A DNA stretch of 64,000 nucleotides, taken from NCBI RefSeq assembly GCF_963675585.1, contig NZ_OY776413.1:372001-436000 (forward strand). Reading direction: 5' to 3'. The stretch is from an uncultured Draconibacterium sp. (GTDB taxonomy: Bacteria > Bacteroidota > Bacteroidia > Bacteroidales > Prolixibacteraceae). The translations under genes and the position numbers were made by a program. The notes under the pieces are model-generated. The model saw only the letters and a list, made by a program, of their open reading frames with translations, had not been told where the DNA came from and did not search any database. Numbering within the stretch: the first letter of the stretch is position 1; every line of letters begins with the position of its first letter. Below are positions 45,808 to 57,000 of the stretch, in pieces.

Positions 45808-47377
45808 TTACTAAAATTTTAAATGGTAATTGATTGTTGTAATATTCTTTGCCCCTTATGTTGTTGTGTTCCGGCAGGGCTTTGCCGGGTTTTTCTTCTT
45901 CGGTTTCTGTCATTTTATTTTTTATGATGTTTTGTACAAACCTATAGCTGTAGTTTTGGTGTTCGATGGCTATCTGGCAGGCTTTGTCAAAGGTTTCCGC
46001 GGGAGTGTTGCGCCAGAGGCTAAACAAGCCGTCGCACCCACGGTACAGGTGTTCCGGGTATCGGTTTTGTGTAAACATCAACTCAACCAGGCGGGCCAGG
46101 GCCCCGGAGAGTTTAGATGCCTTGTTCCGGTAGTATTCAGGGCTCCGGTTCAGGTAATGCTGATGGGTGGAGCACAGGTGGTTTTTGTCGGTAGTATAAC
46201 CACCTTTTACAAAGCTCCGTTTATGGACGGCAACCATGTCGTTACCGGAAAAAATGCGGACAACAGACCTTGTGTAAACGACTTTAAGTTTTTTGCCGAT
46301 ATGCTGGTATGGGGCACTGTAATAATGCTTGTCCTGTCCCAGGTAAATATGGTTATTCTGTGCCAGTTTGTATTCTTTGTAGTACTTTATTTCAAAGGCC
46401 GTTTCGGGCAGGGGTTGCAGCAGGTGTTTTTCATTTGACAGGAAGTGTTCCTGTCGGCAGTAATCCCGTTTCTGCATGCGGGTTTGGTTATGCTTTGCCG
46501 TATGTTCTGTTATGGCAGCATTCAGGTCTCCGAGCGAAAAAAATTGCTGGTTGCGTATTCGTGCGTAAACCCGGTTGTAAATTAGTTTCACCTGGTTCTC
46601 GACCAAAGCCTTGTCCTGCGGTTTTCGCGCACGGGCAGGGACTACTGCCATATTATAGTGGTTGGCAAAATCTTCCAGTGCCCGGTTTATTGTGGGCTCG
46701 TACCGGTTGGCTTTTGTTACAGCGGCTTTTAGGTTGTCCGGCACCAAAGCTTTGGGTGCCCCGCCCAGGCTTTCTAAACATAGCGTAAGGGCATGTATAA
46801 AATCATCGGTCGACTGGCTTGGGACAGCCACGCAAAAGCCATAGTCGGAGTACGGCAAGCAGGCTACAAAAACCTGGCATTCGATTATTTCCCCGGTTTC
46901 GCGGTCGATGTACGATAGCTTTTTGCCCGCAAAGTCAACAAACAGTTTTTCCCCCGGCTCGTGTTTTAACACCAACGATGGCCTTTTGGTCAGCAGGTGC
47001 TGTGATAAATGGAAACTAAACTGGCTTAAACTATAACCGGCTGGATAGGACATCCGGTATTCTTCCCACAATAACTTACGGGTAACACCTTCTCGTTTCA
47101 GCTCTTTGGTGTAGTAGTCAAGGTTATCTGTGAGGATGTCAAACCGGTCGTCCTTATAAGCCGGGTTGCCAGGATGAAAGACTTTTTCCAAATCATGGTC
47201 TTCCATTTTCAGCAAGGTATCAAGGCTTAGTTTTGAACTTCGGTATTTTTCAAGATAACTTTTTACGGTGTTTTTGCTGATGCTTAAATTCTTCGCAATA
47301 GGCTTTATTTTATAGCCTTGCTTGTACAGTTGTAATATTTGTTTTACCTGACTCATTCTTTTAGGTTTTCCGGCCAT
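45794..47377 (-). CDS. istA: IS21-family transposase
   Basis: A 527-residue transposase with an N-terminal helix-turn-helix (QILQLYKQGYKIKPIAKNLSISKNTVKSYLEKY) and an rve core: Asp in LFVDFAGKKL, Asp in LVPDNLKAAV and Glu in KALVENQVKLIY. A C-terminal domain binds the ends. It appears intact. Confidence 0.95.
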   Translation of the reverse strand: MAGKPKRMSQVKQILQLYKQGYKIKPIAKNLSISKNTVKSYLEKYRSSKLSLDTLLKMEDHDLEKVFHPGNPAYKDDRFDILTDNLDYYTKELKREGVTRKLLWEEYRMSYPAGYSLSQFSFHLSQHLLTKRPSLVLKHEPGEKLFVDFAGKKLSYIDRETGEIIECQVFVACLPYSDYGFCVAVPSQSTDDFIHALTLCLESLGGAPKALVPDNLKAAVTKANRYEPTINRALEDFANHYNMAVVPARARKPQDKALVENQVKLIYNRVYARIRNQQFFSLGDLNAAITEHTAKHNQTRMQKRDYCRQEHFLSNEKHLLQPLPETAFEIKYYKEYKLAQNNHIYLGQDKHYYSAPYQHIGKKLKVVYTRSVVRIFSGNDMVAVHKRSFVKGGYTTDKNHLCSTHQHYLNRSPEYYRNKASKLSGALARLVELMFTQNRYPEHLYRGCDGLFSLWRNTPAETFDKACQIAIEHQNYSYRFVQNIIKNKMTETEEEKPGKALPEHNNIRGKEYYNNQLPFKILVNEQH

Positions 47378-48147
47378 ATCTATTTTTTAGCAGTTAAAAC
47401 CACCAATTAACCAAAACCTAAAATCTGAGGGGTCAGCATGCTCCGTTTTTCTGCCCGGAAACTGTCCCAAGGGGTCAACATGCTCCGGTTCTGTTGGCAA
47501 AAAGCCGAGGCAGGGGGTCAGTATGCTCCGGTTTTTTGCAAATCAGGGCAAAATTTAACCTCTTTCTTCCCGGAAAGGGGTCAGCATCCGCCGGAATGTC
47601 ATGAAAAAATACGCCTATTTTTCCTGCCTTGGAAGGGGGTCAGCTTGTTCCGGAATATCTACTTCTGACAGTGAACAAATATTGAAGAAAATTGGACTAA
47701 CAAATTATGAATCTAAAACATATCAAATGAATTTTGATGGAGAAGGACATGGGTTACAAATTTTTATTACTATATATCAATTTGTTAACACCAATAAGCT
47801 TCAAGAAGCAGTCGTTCGCTGGAACAATAAGAATGGTCTATTCCGAAATAGATATGTACACACATTTTTAGTTGGTGATTTAACGTTGATAGATATCCAC
47901 CATGATACTTATTCATATTCAGATGAATTTAGAATATCAAAAATGGAGGAAAAAAACTATTTGCATATTTTAAATAGCTATAGAAAAAGACTTGAAGCAC
48001 GTTTATTACTGCCGCCTGAAAGTAACATCATGAGTGAAGAATATTATTTTCAAAAATGGGAAAAGGATTGTCAGAAGTATTAGTTAAATTAACTACTAAG
48101 CCTCAGTCTCTCTGTAATACTAATTGTAGTAAAGCCAAAATACTATC

Positions 48148-49125
48148 ATGAAAAAGTCAGTATTATTAAATTTATTTTTGTCGTTATTTGTAATTACAAA
48201 TGCTCAATTTGCCCATAAGAATATTGGAAATAGTGATTTAGCTACTGAATGGGCAATGGTTTTTGAGATTGAAGATGAATACAATGGAAGACCTTTGCCT
48301 GGTGTTACAATCGAGCTTTTAGATGAGAGAAGTCGAGTTTCTATTGTAAAAACAGATTCTCATGGTCGTGCAATTATTCTTGTTAAGAATATAAAATACT
48401 TTGCTAGTGACATGCTAGTAAAAGCATATAAGGATAACTATTCGGGTTGGTCAAAACAACTTGGAAGCCAATGGGATTTTATATCTGAATCAAAACAAAA
48501 ACAATTTGGATTACTACCAGATGATGAAGATTATCGCAGACAAGGTATATTGATGAATCCTAAAAATATGAGTGATTCTGATGTGATACCCAAAATGCTG
48601 CGTGGTGAATTCAAATATTTAAAAGATTCTTCAAGTGGCTATGGAAGAACAAATAACTCTGGTCTTTTTGTTTATAACTTCTCATTAAATTATGACCGAC
48701 ATCCATCAGAGGATAATGTTTACCATAACAGTAAACACGAACATCATTCACGCAATGATATTGGAAAATTTGTTGAAGAAAAGGATAGAAAAGGTAAAAG
48801 AGGAGTCATAACATCTTACGTTCAAAATGGAATTGTTAAATATATTCAAACAGAAAAGTATGGAACCTCTGATGAGGTATATAAAACGATTTTGAGCCAA
48901 TTACCCTCTTCCGTAGAATTTCAACATGTTTTTATAAGCGAAATTGGGGATAAGTTCTATTCTGTTTACCGACTAACAAAGGACTATAAAGTAAAAGTTT
49001 ATGCAGCCGGTTTTGGACAAAGTATAAGTGATGCAAAGAGCAATGCTATTTCATTTTGGAGGCAAAACTACTTTTATAAATATCAAAAAAAAGAAGAACG
49101 AAGTGGGCATCTAAATTCTAATTGA
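48148..49125 (+). CDS. Cassette 10: secreted protein of unknown function
   Basis: A 325-residue protein with a signal peptide (1-20, ending TNAQ). An N-terminal beta-sandwich-like part (EYNGRPLPGVTIELLDERSRVSIVKTDSHGRAIIL) resembles a carboxypeptidase-regulatory or Cna-B fold. The rest is unrecognised, with a His/Asn-rich stretch near 190-205. It follows the IS-split gene by 64 bp, and both encode exported proteins, so the cassette originally carried a two-gene exported pair. Confidence 0.62.
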   Translation: MKKSVLLNLFLSLFVITNAQFAHKNIGNSDLATEWAMVFEIEDEYNGRPLPGVTIELLDERSRVSIVKTDSHGRAIILVKNIKYFASDMLVKAYKDNYSGWSKQLGSQWDFISESKQKQFGLLPDDEDYRRQGILMNPKNMSDSDVIPKMLRGEFKYLKDSSSGYGRTNNSGLFVYNFSLNYDRHPSEDNVYHNSKHEHHSRNDIGKFVEEKDRKGKRGVITSYVQNGIVKYIQTEKYGTSDEVYKTILSQLPSSVEFQHVFISEIGDKFYSVYRLTKDYKVKVYAAGFGQSISDAKSNAISFWRQNYFYKYQKKEERSGHLNSN

Positions 49126-49158
49126 CTAGCTGGAATAGTATTATCACAAAAACAACGA

Positions 49159-49285
49159 AACGCTAACACAGTGCCATATTGCATAGCGGGGTTTGGTGGT
49201 GCGCCAACTGCGGCTCTCGCATCATCGTTCAGTCCTACCGGACATGAACGCGCTCCGAAATCCGCAACGCAACATGCACTCATCG
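49159..49285 (+). repeat. attC10
   Basis: Opens AACGCTAAC, matching the C10 left edge GTTAGCGTT (44687-44695) nearly 4.5 kb away, and ends ATCGTTA. Similar in type to attC8. Confidence 0.9.
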
Positions 49286-50141
49286 TTACAAACAATTTTG
49301 AAAAAAGAAATATTCCTAAGAAAATATCTCATTTCAAAATTGAATTTTAGTTCAGTAAAAAGTTGATAAAAAAGAAAAATTAAAAGAGTTCATTAACATA
49401 AAAAACACGGTGCTATTTTAAAGATTTTTTGAAAAAAGAAATTTTAAAAATTGGATTTTACATTAATTTTTGATTTTTAAAAAGTTAGATTTTCAGTCTG
49501 GAAAAAGATTTTTAAATAAAAAATCCGTTGGATTTTGATTAGGTTTTTACGGCGCAAGTTAAAATGAAAATCAGTGCCCAATTTTAACCGCGCCATGAAA
49601 ATTGATTTTAATGTTGGGGATTAAAACAACAAAAATTGTCGACAGAAAAAAGATTATTGTAAAATCCCTTGGATTTTGTTGAAGTTTCTTTGGCAGTTTT
49701 TCAAATTGAATTTTCAACATAATTTGACCAGGCAAAAAAAGAAATTTTTTGGGGGTTAAAACAGAAATAAAAAACAACCATAATTGAAATTGACTCGTTG
49801 AATTGAAAATTTTTAGCAATTAAAATAAAATCCTTCGGATTTTGTTTAGGCTTTTTGGCGGTAGTTTTTAATAAAGGTTCTTCCCTGATTTAAGCAGAAA
49901 TAGAAAAAAGATTTTTTTTTTGGATTTTAAAATGGAAAAACGAGAAGACAAAAACCTTTTATTTTTATGTCAAGTAAAAAAAGTTTGATAAATTGTGCTA
50001 CTATAAAAACCAAAACCAGAAAACTGATTTTTAAAGTTGGTAAAATAAAAACCAAGATTTTTGACAAACCTAAAACTTGACATTTCACCCTCAAATAAAA
50101 TCAGAAGTTTTGATTAAAAAATTGATTAAAAGAAAAAAACA
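49286..50141 (+). other. Cassette 11: gene-free AT-rich cassette with three repeated hairpins
   Basis: About 850 bp with no credible ORF on either strand. Three copies of AAAATCC-nnn-GGATTTT (49520-49536, 49661-49677, 49827-49843) are each followed by a T/G-rich tail (GATTAGGTTTTTACGGCG, GTTGAAGTTTCTTTGGCAG, GTTTAGGCTTTTTGGCGG). Each looks like a hairpin plus terminator-like tract. It may be a non-coding RNA cassette or a decayed repeat region. Confidence 0.6.
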
Positions 50142-50267
50142 GTTTGTAACAATGTGTAAATTTCAGAGCGGGGTTGGTGGTTTTCGAGCCGCGGATTCTC
50201 GCATGAACGTCACGTCCTACCGGACGCTGACGCTCACCGAAATCCGCTCCGCAACTTACACCAACCG
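50142..50267 (+). repeat. attC11
   Basis: Opens GTTTGTAAC, matching the C11 left edge GTTACAAAC (49285-49293), and ends AACCGTTA. Outer arms AATGTGTAAATTTCAGAGCGG and CCGCTCCGCAACTTACACC pair. Confidence 0.9.
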
Positions 50268-50364
50268 TTACCGCCAAGTGTAAAAAGACAGAAAAACGGA
50301 CAGACAATTTGCTACTAAAAGACAAAGAAAGAAAAACCAAATAATGAACATCCACCGCACAAAC

Positions 50365-50418
50365 AGCACATTTGCAAACCGCACAAGCCGACCCACTACC
50401 AAAGTTTGCAAAAGAGCT
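50365..50418 (+). repeat. Hairpin-forming direct repeat, upstream copy, flanking the type I R-M operon
   Basis: Begins AGCACATTTGCAAACCGCAC and ends GTTTGCAAAAGAGCT. The arms TTTGCAAAC / GTTTGCAAA pair. A related copy lies at 57116-57170 with compensating arm changes. Confidence 0.7.
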
Positions 50419-50495
50419 GTTTTTTGCTTTCGCGCGGTGCCAATGGAAAGGTTTTCCGTACTTTTAAAGTTTTTAAAATAATTGACAAAATATAA

Positions 50496-52685
50496 ATGGA
50501 TAATAAAGTTCACAATCAAATAGTAAGTTTCATCTGGGGAATTGCAGATGATGTATTGAGAGACGTTTTTGTTCGGGGAAAGTACCGGGACATTATTTTA
50601 CCTTTTACAGTTTTAAGACGTTTGGACGCACTGCTCGTACCGACAAAAGAAAAAGTACTTGAAGCGGTTGAGTTTATGGAAAAAGAAAAAATTGATGACC
50701 ATTCTGCATTGAAAGCTGTAACTGGTCTTCCGTTTTGGAATACTTCCAAATTCACTTTTGAAAGTCTGCTTAACGATTCAGACAACATTGACAGTAACCT
50801 TGAAGTTTATTTGGATGGATACAGCCCAAACGTTCAGGAAATCATTAGCAAATTCAAACTGAGAAATCAGCTTGAAACGATGAAAGAAAATGAAATCACT
50901 TATTTACTCATTGAAAAATTCTCTTCAAAAGAAGTTAATCTAAGCCCAAATGAAGCCTTAAATGGAAAAGGTGAAACAATGCCTCCGCTAACCAATTTAG
51001 GAATGGGATATGTTTTTGAAGAATTGATTCGCAAATTCAACGAGGACAATAACGAGGAAGCAGGAGAACATTTTACGCCAAGAGAAATCATAAAACTGAT
51101 GACTCACATTTTATTTGAACCGGTTAAAGAACAAATAAAAAAAGGAACTTATTTAATTTACGACCCTGCCTGCGGCAGTGGTGGTATGCTTACCGAAGCT
51201 GAACATTTTGCAGAAGAAGTAACCGGACGAAAAGGTGGATTTAGCTTGTACGGACAGGAGGTAAATCCTGAAACTTTTGCCATTTGTACTTCCGACATGT
51301 TGATAAAAGGCGATAAACCGGAAAATATTGCTTTCGGTTCTACGCTTTCAAAAGACGGTTTTCCAAGCCTGAATTTCGATTTTATGCTTTCTAATCCTCC
51401 TTATGGCAAAACATGGAAGTTAGATGAAAATGCCATTGTAGATAATCGAGGAAAAAAGGGAACTGGCGAGAAAGCAGAAAATATAAAAGATTCACGTTTT
51501 CAGGTAGGATTACCAACCATTTCGGACGGACAACTTTTGTTTCTGATGAACATGGTAAGTAAAATGAAACACAACACCGATTTAGGCAGCCGCATTGCTA
51601 CAGTTCATAATGGTTCAGCCTTATTTACTGGCGACGCTGGTGGTGGCGAAAGCGAAATTAGAAAACATTTAATTGAAAACGATTGGTTAGAATGTATTAT
51701 CGCTTTGCCAAAAAATATTTTCTACAATACAGGTATTCCAACCTATGTTTGGATTGTAAGCAACCGAAAACAAGCGCACAGAAAAGGCAAAGTACAATTG
51801 ATAAATGCACTTGAACTTTACGACAAACTACGTAAAAATTTAGGACAGAAAAATTGTGAGTTAAAACCTAAACACATCGAAGAAATTACCAATTTGTATC
51901 TCGATTTTAAAGAAACTGATATTTCAAAAATCTATCCGAACGAATACTTTGGTTACAATAAAATTACCGTTGAACGTCCTTTGCGTTTGTCGGCTCAATT
52001 CACCAAAGAAAGCATTGCAAGCTTACGTTTCGATAAAGGTTTATTGGATGAAATGACTTGGGCTTATGAGAAATTTGGCGAGGAAGTTTATTTCAATTTA
52101 AAAGAATTGAAACCACAAATTGAAGCTCACCTTAAAAAACATGAAATAAAACTGAAAGCGTCTGATAAAAAGAATTTGTTGAGTCAGGAATTTTGGAAAG
52201 CTCAATTGGAAGTGTTGAAAGAAACTACCAAACTGATGAATAAAATTGGAACGGAACAGCACGATGATTTTAATGTGTTTTCTGAATTGTTTGCCAATAC
52301 CATCAAGAAAGAAAAGCTAAACATTGATGCAAAAGCACAAAAAAATATTTTGAATGCCATTACCTGGAAAAACGAAGATGCAGAACGTGTAATCAAGAAA
52401 AAAGAAAAAGACGGCACCATTGTTTATGAAGCCGACAGCGATTTGCGTGATACCGAGAATGTGCCATTAGACCAAGAAATAGAAACCTTTTTTGAGCGTG
52501 AAGTTTTACAACACGTACCCGATGCTTGGATTGATTACAGCAAAACAGTAAAAGGCTATGAAATATCGTTTACTCGGTATTTTTACAATTATATTCCGCC
52601 GCGAAGTATTGAGGAAATTACAGCAGAAATTCTTCAGTTGGAAAAAGAAACTGATGGCATTTTAAACGAAATTGTAAACGACTGA
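50496..52685 (+). CDS. hsdM: Type I restriction-modification, methyltransferase subunit
   Basis: A 729-residue HsdM. An N-terminal helical domain (FIWGIADDVLRDVFVRGKYRDIILPFTVLRRLD) precedes the N6-adenine methyltransferase core, with SAM motif DPACGSGGM from residue 223 and catalytic NPPYG from 300. The C-terminus is long for HsdM (about 200 residues beyond the core). It methylates adenine at the site chosen by HsdS. It is first of three genes in cassette 12, with a 228-bp leader. Confidence 0.95.
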   Translation: MDNKVHNQIVSFIWGIADDVLRDVFVRGKYRDIILPFTVLRRLDALLVPTKEKVLEAVEFMEKEKIDDHSALKAVTGLPFWNTSKFTFESLLNDSDNIDSNLEVYLDGYSPNVQEIISKFKLRNQLETMKENEITYLLIEKFSSKEVNLSPNEALNGKGETMPPLTNLGMGYVFEELIRKFNEDNNEEAGEHFTPREIIKLMTHILFEPVKEQIKKGTYLIYDPACGSGGMLTEAEHFAEEVTGRKGGFSLYGQEVNPETFAICTSDMLIKGDKPENIAFGSTLSKDGFPSLNFDFMLSNPPYGKTWKLDENAIVDNRGKKGTGEKAENIKDSRFQVGLPTISDGQLLFLMNMVSKMKHNTDLGSRIATVHNGSALFTGDAGGGESEIRKHLIENDWLECIIALPKNIFYNTGIPTYVWIVSNRKQAHRKGKVQLINALELYDKLRKNLGQKNCELKPKHIEEITNLYLDFKETDISKIYPNEYFGYNKITVERPLRLSAQFTKESIASLRFDKGLLDEMTWAYEKFGEEVYFNLKELKPQIEAHLKKHEIKLKASDKKNLLSQEFWKAQLEVLKETTKLMNKIGTEQHDDFNVFSELFANTIKKEKLNIDAKAQKNILNAITWKNEDAERVIKKKEKDGTIVYEADSDLRDTENVPLDQEIETFFEREVLQHVPDAWIDYSKTVKGYEISFTRYFYNYIPPRSIEEITAEILQLEKETDGILNEIVND

Positions 52686-52686
52686 T

Positions 52687-54072
52687 ATGAGCAAATTAAA
52701 ACCATATAATAATTATCAGCCAATACAGTACGATTATGTTTCGCAATTGCCCCAAGGTTGGCAACTGCTTCCTAATATTGCAATTTTTCAGGAACGCATT
52801 GAAAGAGGTTTTGATAATGAAGAACTTCTATCGGTAACAATTGGCAAAGGTGTAATTCGACAAAGTGATGTTGATATAAAAAAAGACAGCAGTAACGAAG
52901 ATAAAAGCAAATACAAGCTGATTAAAGTTGGAGACATTGCTTACAATAGAATGCGCATGTGGCAAGGTGCTTTGGGCTATAGCAACTATCAAGGCATAAC
53001 AAGTCCTGCTTATGTTGTGTTAAAACCAAAAATTGAAATTAACCAACGCTTTTTTCATTATATGTTCCGTGCAGGTTTTTATACCAATTACAGCAAGCGT
53101 TTTTCTTATGGAATTGTTGACGACCAACTAAGTTTACGTTATGTCGATTTCAAACGCATGTATAGTGTTTTTCCACCGCTCGAAACTCAAAATGTAATTG
53201 TTGAATACCTCGACCGCAAAACCAAACAAATTCAAGAATTTATTGCCAGAAAAGAACGCTTGATTGAGTTGTTGGAAGAGGAGAAACAAAGGTTAGTAGA
53301 TGAGCATATAAAAGGTGTACATTCTGAAATTGAATTTATTAATTCTGGCAATGAATTTATTGGGGAAATTCCCAAAGGATGGTTATTTAAAAAACTAAAA
53401 TATATAGCTAAAGTTAAAGGACGTATAGGTTTTAGAGGTTATACTGTTCAGGATATTGTTGCACAAGGTGAAGGTGCAATAACCCTTAGTCCTTCCAATA
53501 TTTTTGCTCAAAAGTTTAATCTTAACGAAAAAACATACTTATCGTGGAAAAAATACTACGAATCTCCAGAGATTATGGTTTTCTCTGGTGATTTGATTTT
53601 TGTCAAAACTGGTTCAACCATTGGCAAAATTGCATTAATACCTGAAACCAATGAGAAAATTACACTTAATCCACAGTTAGTTGTTTTTAAAGAAATAAAA
53701 ATAAATAGTGAGTTTTTGTACTTTCTATTTACTACATCATATATTCAGAAAATTATTGAATTAGATATAATTGGAGGCGCCGCCGGTACATTAAGTCAAC
53801 AGAAAACAAAATCAATACCTGTATTTTTCCCAGAACCAGAGAAACAAAGAACCATTTGTGAAAATATCAAAACAGATTTTGAAAAAATTGAAGTAGCAAA
53901 GTTGAAAGCTCAATTAGAAATTGAAAAAGCAAAAGAATATCAAGAAAGCCTAATTACCCAAATAGTTACAGGACAATTAAAAGTACCAGAAAATATAAAT
54001 GCCAATTTGAGGCAAAATGGTGAATTGGGAATGGTTGCAGAGCCTGACACTTTGTATAAATCAACAAATTAA
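52687..54072 (+). CDS. hsdS: Type I restriction-modification, specificity subunit
   Basis: A 461-residue HsdS with two target-recognition domains. TRD1 (about 15-165) opens YVSQLPQGWQLLPN, and TRD2 (about 220-385) opens FIGEIPKGWLFKKLKYIAKV. Each is followed by a coiled-coil helix (about 175-205 and 395-435) that acts as a ruler. It sets the bipartite recognition sequence for both HsdM and HsdR. It starts one base after the hsdM stop. No inverted hsdS fragments for phase switching are nearby. Confidence 0.93.
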   Translation: MSKLKPYNNYQPIQYDYVSQLPQGWQLLPNIAIFQERIERGFDNEELLSVTIGKGVIRQSDVDIKKDSSNEDKSKYKLIKVGDIAYNRMRMWQGALGYSNYQGITSPAYVVLKPKIEINQRFFHYMFRAGFYTNYSKRFSYGIVDDQLSLRYVDFKRMYSVFPPLETQNVIVEYLDRKTKQIQEFIARKERLIELLEEEKQRLVDEHIKGVHSEIEFINSGNEFIGEIPKGWLFKKLKYIAKVKGRIGFRGYTVQDIVAQGEGAITLSPSNIFAQKFNLNEKTYLSWKKYYESPEIMVFSGDLIFVKTGSTIGKIALIPETNEKITLNPQLVVFKEIKINSEFLYFLFTTSYIQKIIELDIIGGAAGTLSQQKTKSIPVFFPEPEKQRTICENIKTDFEKIEVAKLKAQLEIEKAKEYQESLITQIVTGQLKVPENINANLRQNGELGMVAEPDTLYKSTN

Positions 54073-54082
54073 GTGAAAGCCA

Positions 54083-57000
54083 ATGAGTAAGTTTACCGAC
54101 ACATCCGAACGAGGATTTCAAAAGCACATTGTAAAACAACTTGTTGAGCAAAATAAGTTTCGTGAAAGTGTTTCCAACGATTTTGACAAGGAGTTTTGCA
54201 TCAATCCAAAACAGCTTTGGGAATTTATTAAAGAAACACAGCCTGAAACATTTGAAATGATTCAGCGAAAAGGCGAACGGTCTTTTCTGGTTCGCTTAGA
54301 TGAAAAACTCCGCAAACTTGGTATTATTGAAGTATTGAGAAAAGGGGTAAAACATTTTGATAAAACGGTCGATTTATTTTATCGTCAACCTTCATCAAAT
54401 TACAATAAAAAAGACCTTGCAAAATTTAATGCCAATAATTTTTCGGTTACACAAGAATTGGTTTATAGTTCGGATAATGCCAATCGTTTAGACTTAACCA
54501 TCTTTTTAAATGGCTTACCCATTATTACTTGCGAACTAAAAAATCCACTAAGCGGACAAACCGTTCATAATGGAATCAGACAATACCAAAACGACCGAGA
54601 CCCAAAAGAAAAAATATTCAGTTTTGCCCGTTGCATGGTTCATTTCGCAGCCGATACCGAATTGGTATTTATGTCAACGCATCTGAATCATAAAAAAACA
54701 TTCTTTTTACCTTTCAATAAAGGATTGAATGAGGGAAAACCTGTTTCGCCTTTTGGTGCTGGAAATCCGGTAAATCCAAACGGATTAAAAACACATTATT
54801 TGTGGGAAGAGATTTTAACCAAACATTCTTTAGCCAACATAATTGACAAGTTTGCACAAGTTGTTGAAGAAACAGACGAGGAAACAAAAAAAGTAAAACG
54901 GATGATGATTTTCCCACGTTATCATCAATTGACAGCCGTTCGACAAATTCTTACACATGCCAAAAGCAAAGGCGCTGGAAACAAATACCTTATTCAACAT
55001 TCGGCTGGTTCGGGAAAATCAAAATCAATAGCCTGGTTGGCTCACCAACTTCACGGCTTATTTGACACTTCAGGAGAAAATCATTTATTCGACTCGGTTA
55101 TTGTAATTACCGACCGCATTGTTTTGGATAAACAGTTAAGTGAAGACATCAAACAATTTTCACCCAAACGTGGGATTGTTGAACATATAACAGGCGATGG
55201 CGGAAGCAAAACCAATCAGTTAAAAGAAGCACTTGCAAACCGTAAAAAAGTAATTGTATGCACCGTTCAAACTTTCCCTTTCTTGTTGGATGAAATGTCA
55301 GACTTGCCAGCCATGCAATTTGGAATCATCATTGACGAAGCGCACAGCGGACAAAGCGGTCAAACTTCTTCAAAAATGAATGCCGTTTTAGCCGATAAAC
55401 ATGACGAAGAAGAAAAGGAAGAAAAAACCTTAGAGGACAAAATAAACGACCTTATTGAAAGCCGTAAAATGATTAAAAACGGTTCTTACTTTGCGTTTAC
55501 TGCAACACCAAAAAATAAAACCCTTGAAACCTTTGGCGTAAAATCAGACCAAACCTACCTTGACGAAAATGGAGAAGTAAAACATAAATTCTATGCTTTT
55601 CATGTTTACAGCATGAAACAAGCCATTGAAGAGGAATTTATTCATGACGTTTTAAAAAATTACACAACTTATAATTCATTTTACAAACTCATAAAAGCAG
55701 TTGAAGACAATCCTGAATTTGACACCAAACAAGCACAAAAGAAACTACGAGCTTATGTAGAAGGTCATGAGTTTGCAATTGCTGAAAAAGCAAAAATAAT
55801 GCTCGACCATTTTCACCGAGATGTAAAACAACTGATAAATGGTGAAGCAAAAACAATGGTTGTTACCAAAAGCATTGAATCAGCAATTAAATACAAACAA
55901 GCTTTTGATACTTACCTAAAAGAAATTAAATCACCTTACAAAGCGGTTGTTGCTTTTTCGGGTTCAAAAACATACAAAGGAGTTGATTACACAGAAGTTG
56001 GAATGAATAATTTCAAAACCTTTAAAACTGATATTCCTAAAAACTTTAAGAAAAGTGAAAACCGTTTTCTGATAGTTGCCGAAAAATACCAAACTGGGTT
56101 TGATGAACCGCTTTTACATACCATGTACGTGGATAAAAAGTTAGCGGGAGTTCAGGCAGTCCAAACGTTATCGCGTCTAAACAGAGCCAAGAAACCACAT
56201 AAAAAAGACACGTTTGTTTTAGATTTCTTCAATGATGCAGAAGAAATACAAAAGGCGTTTGACCCTTATTACACAGCAACAATTTTAAGTGAAGAAACGA
56301 ATCCAAATAAACTCAATGATTTAGTGGATTTGATGGCAGAATTTGAAGTTTACAGTGACTATCAAATTGAAGATTTCTTTGAAAAATATATCAATGGAGA
56401 AGAACGGACAAAACTTGACCCGATTATTGACAGGTCGGCAGCGTTTTTTAAAAACGATTTAAGCAAAGACCAACAAATTGATTTTAAAGCAAAAGCAAAA
56501 TCATTTTTGCGGGTTTACAGTTATTTAGGCAAAATATTAGATTTTAATAATCAGGAATGGGAACAACTTTTTTGGTACTTGAAATATCTTGTTCCAAAAT
56601 TATACATTGAACAAACCGATGATTTAGCTGAAGGAATTTTGGAAAGTATTGACATGGATAGTTATCGTCCATCGAAAGAAACAACCCAAAATATTGACTT
56701 GGCAGAAGACCCGGGAGAAGTTGCCCCGATTCCAGTTGAAGTTACAGGCGGACAATCAGAACCGGATTTGGACACACTTGAAAATATATTAAGTGCTTTC
56801 AATCAACGATTCGGAGATATTGAATGGTCGGACAAGGATAAGGTTAGACAAATACTAACCAAACAACTTCCTGACGAAATGAAAGCCAATAAAGAAATTA
56901 TGGATGCCATTCAAAATTCTGACAAGCAAAACGCTAAAATATCATCAGACAAAAAACTGAAAGAATTAATGGAACAATATCTTTTCAGTCAGACAGAGAT

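Larger units (their letters stand above)
45008..47654 (-). mobile_element. IS21-family insertion sequence
   Basis: A 2647-bp element with istA and istB on the minus strand. Repeated end motifs GGGGTCA.CATGCTCCGG occur about five times at the right end (from 47427 to 47654) and as TCCGGTGATGTTGACCCC / TCCGGTGATATTGACCCC at the left. A 4-bp ATAT duplication (45004-45007 and 47655-47658) flanks it. The exact ends could shift by a base or two. The interrupted reading frame is restored when it is removed. Confidence 0.88.
44773..48083 (+). pseudogene. Cassette 10: secreted protein gene split by an IS21 insertion
   Basis: Bases 44773-45007 encode a signal-peptide-bearing N-terminus (about 1-42, ending LSVQSQ), and bases 47659-48083 encode the rest. 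Removing the 2647-bp IS and one ATAT copy restores one frame, ..ERKITLASL-ISTSDSEQILKKIG.., giving a protein of about 219 residues. No known domain is recognised. Each half can still be read but neither is likely to work: the first ends on IS codons after 80 residues, and the second would start within the IS end. Confidence 0.85.
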
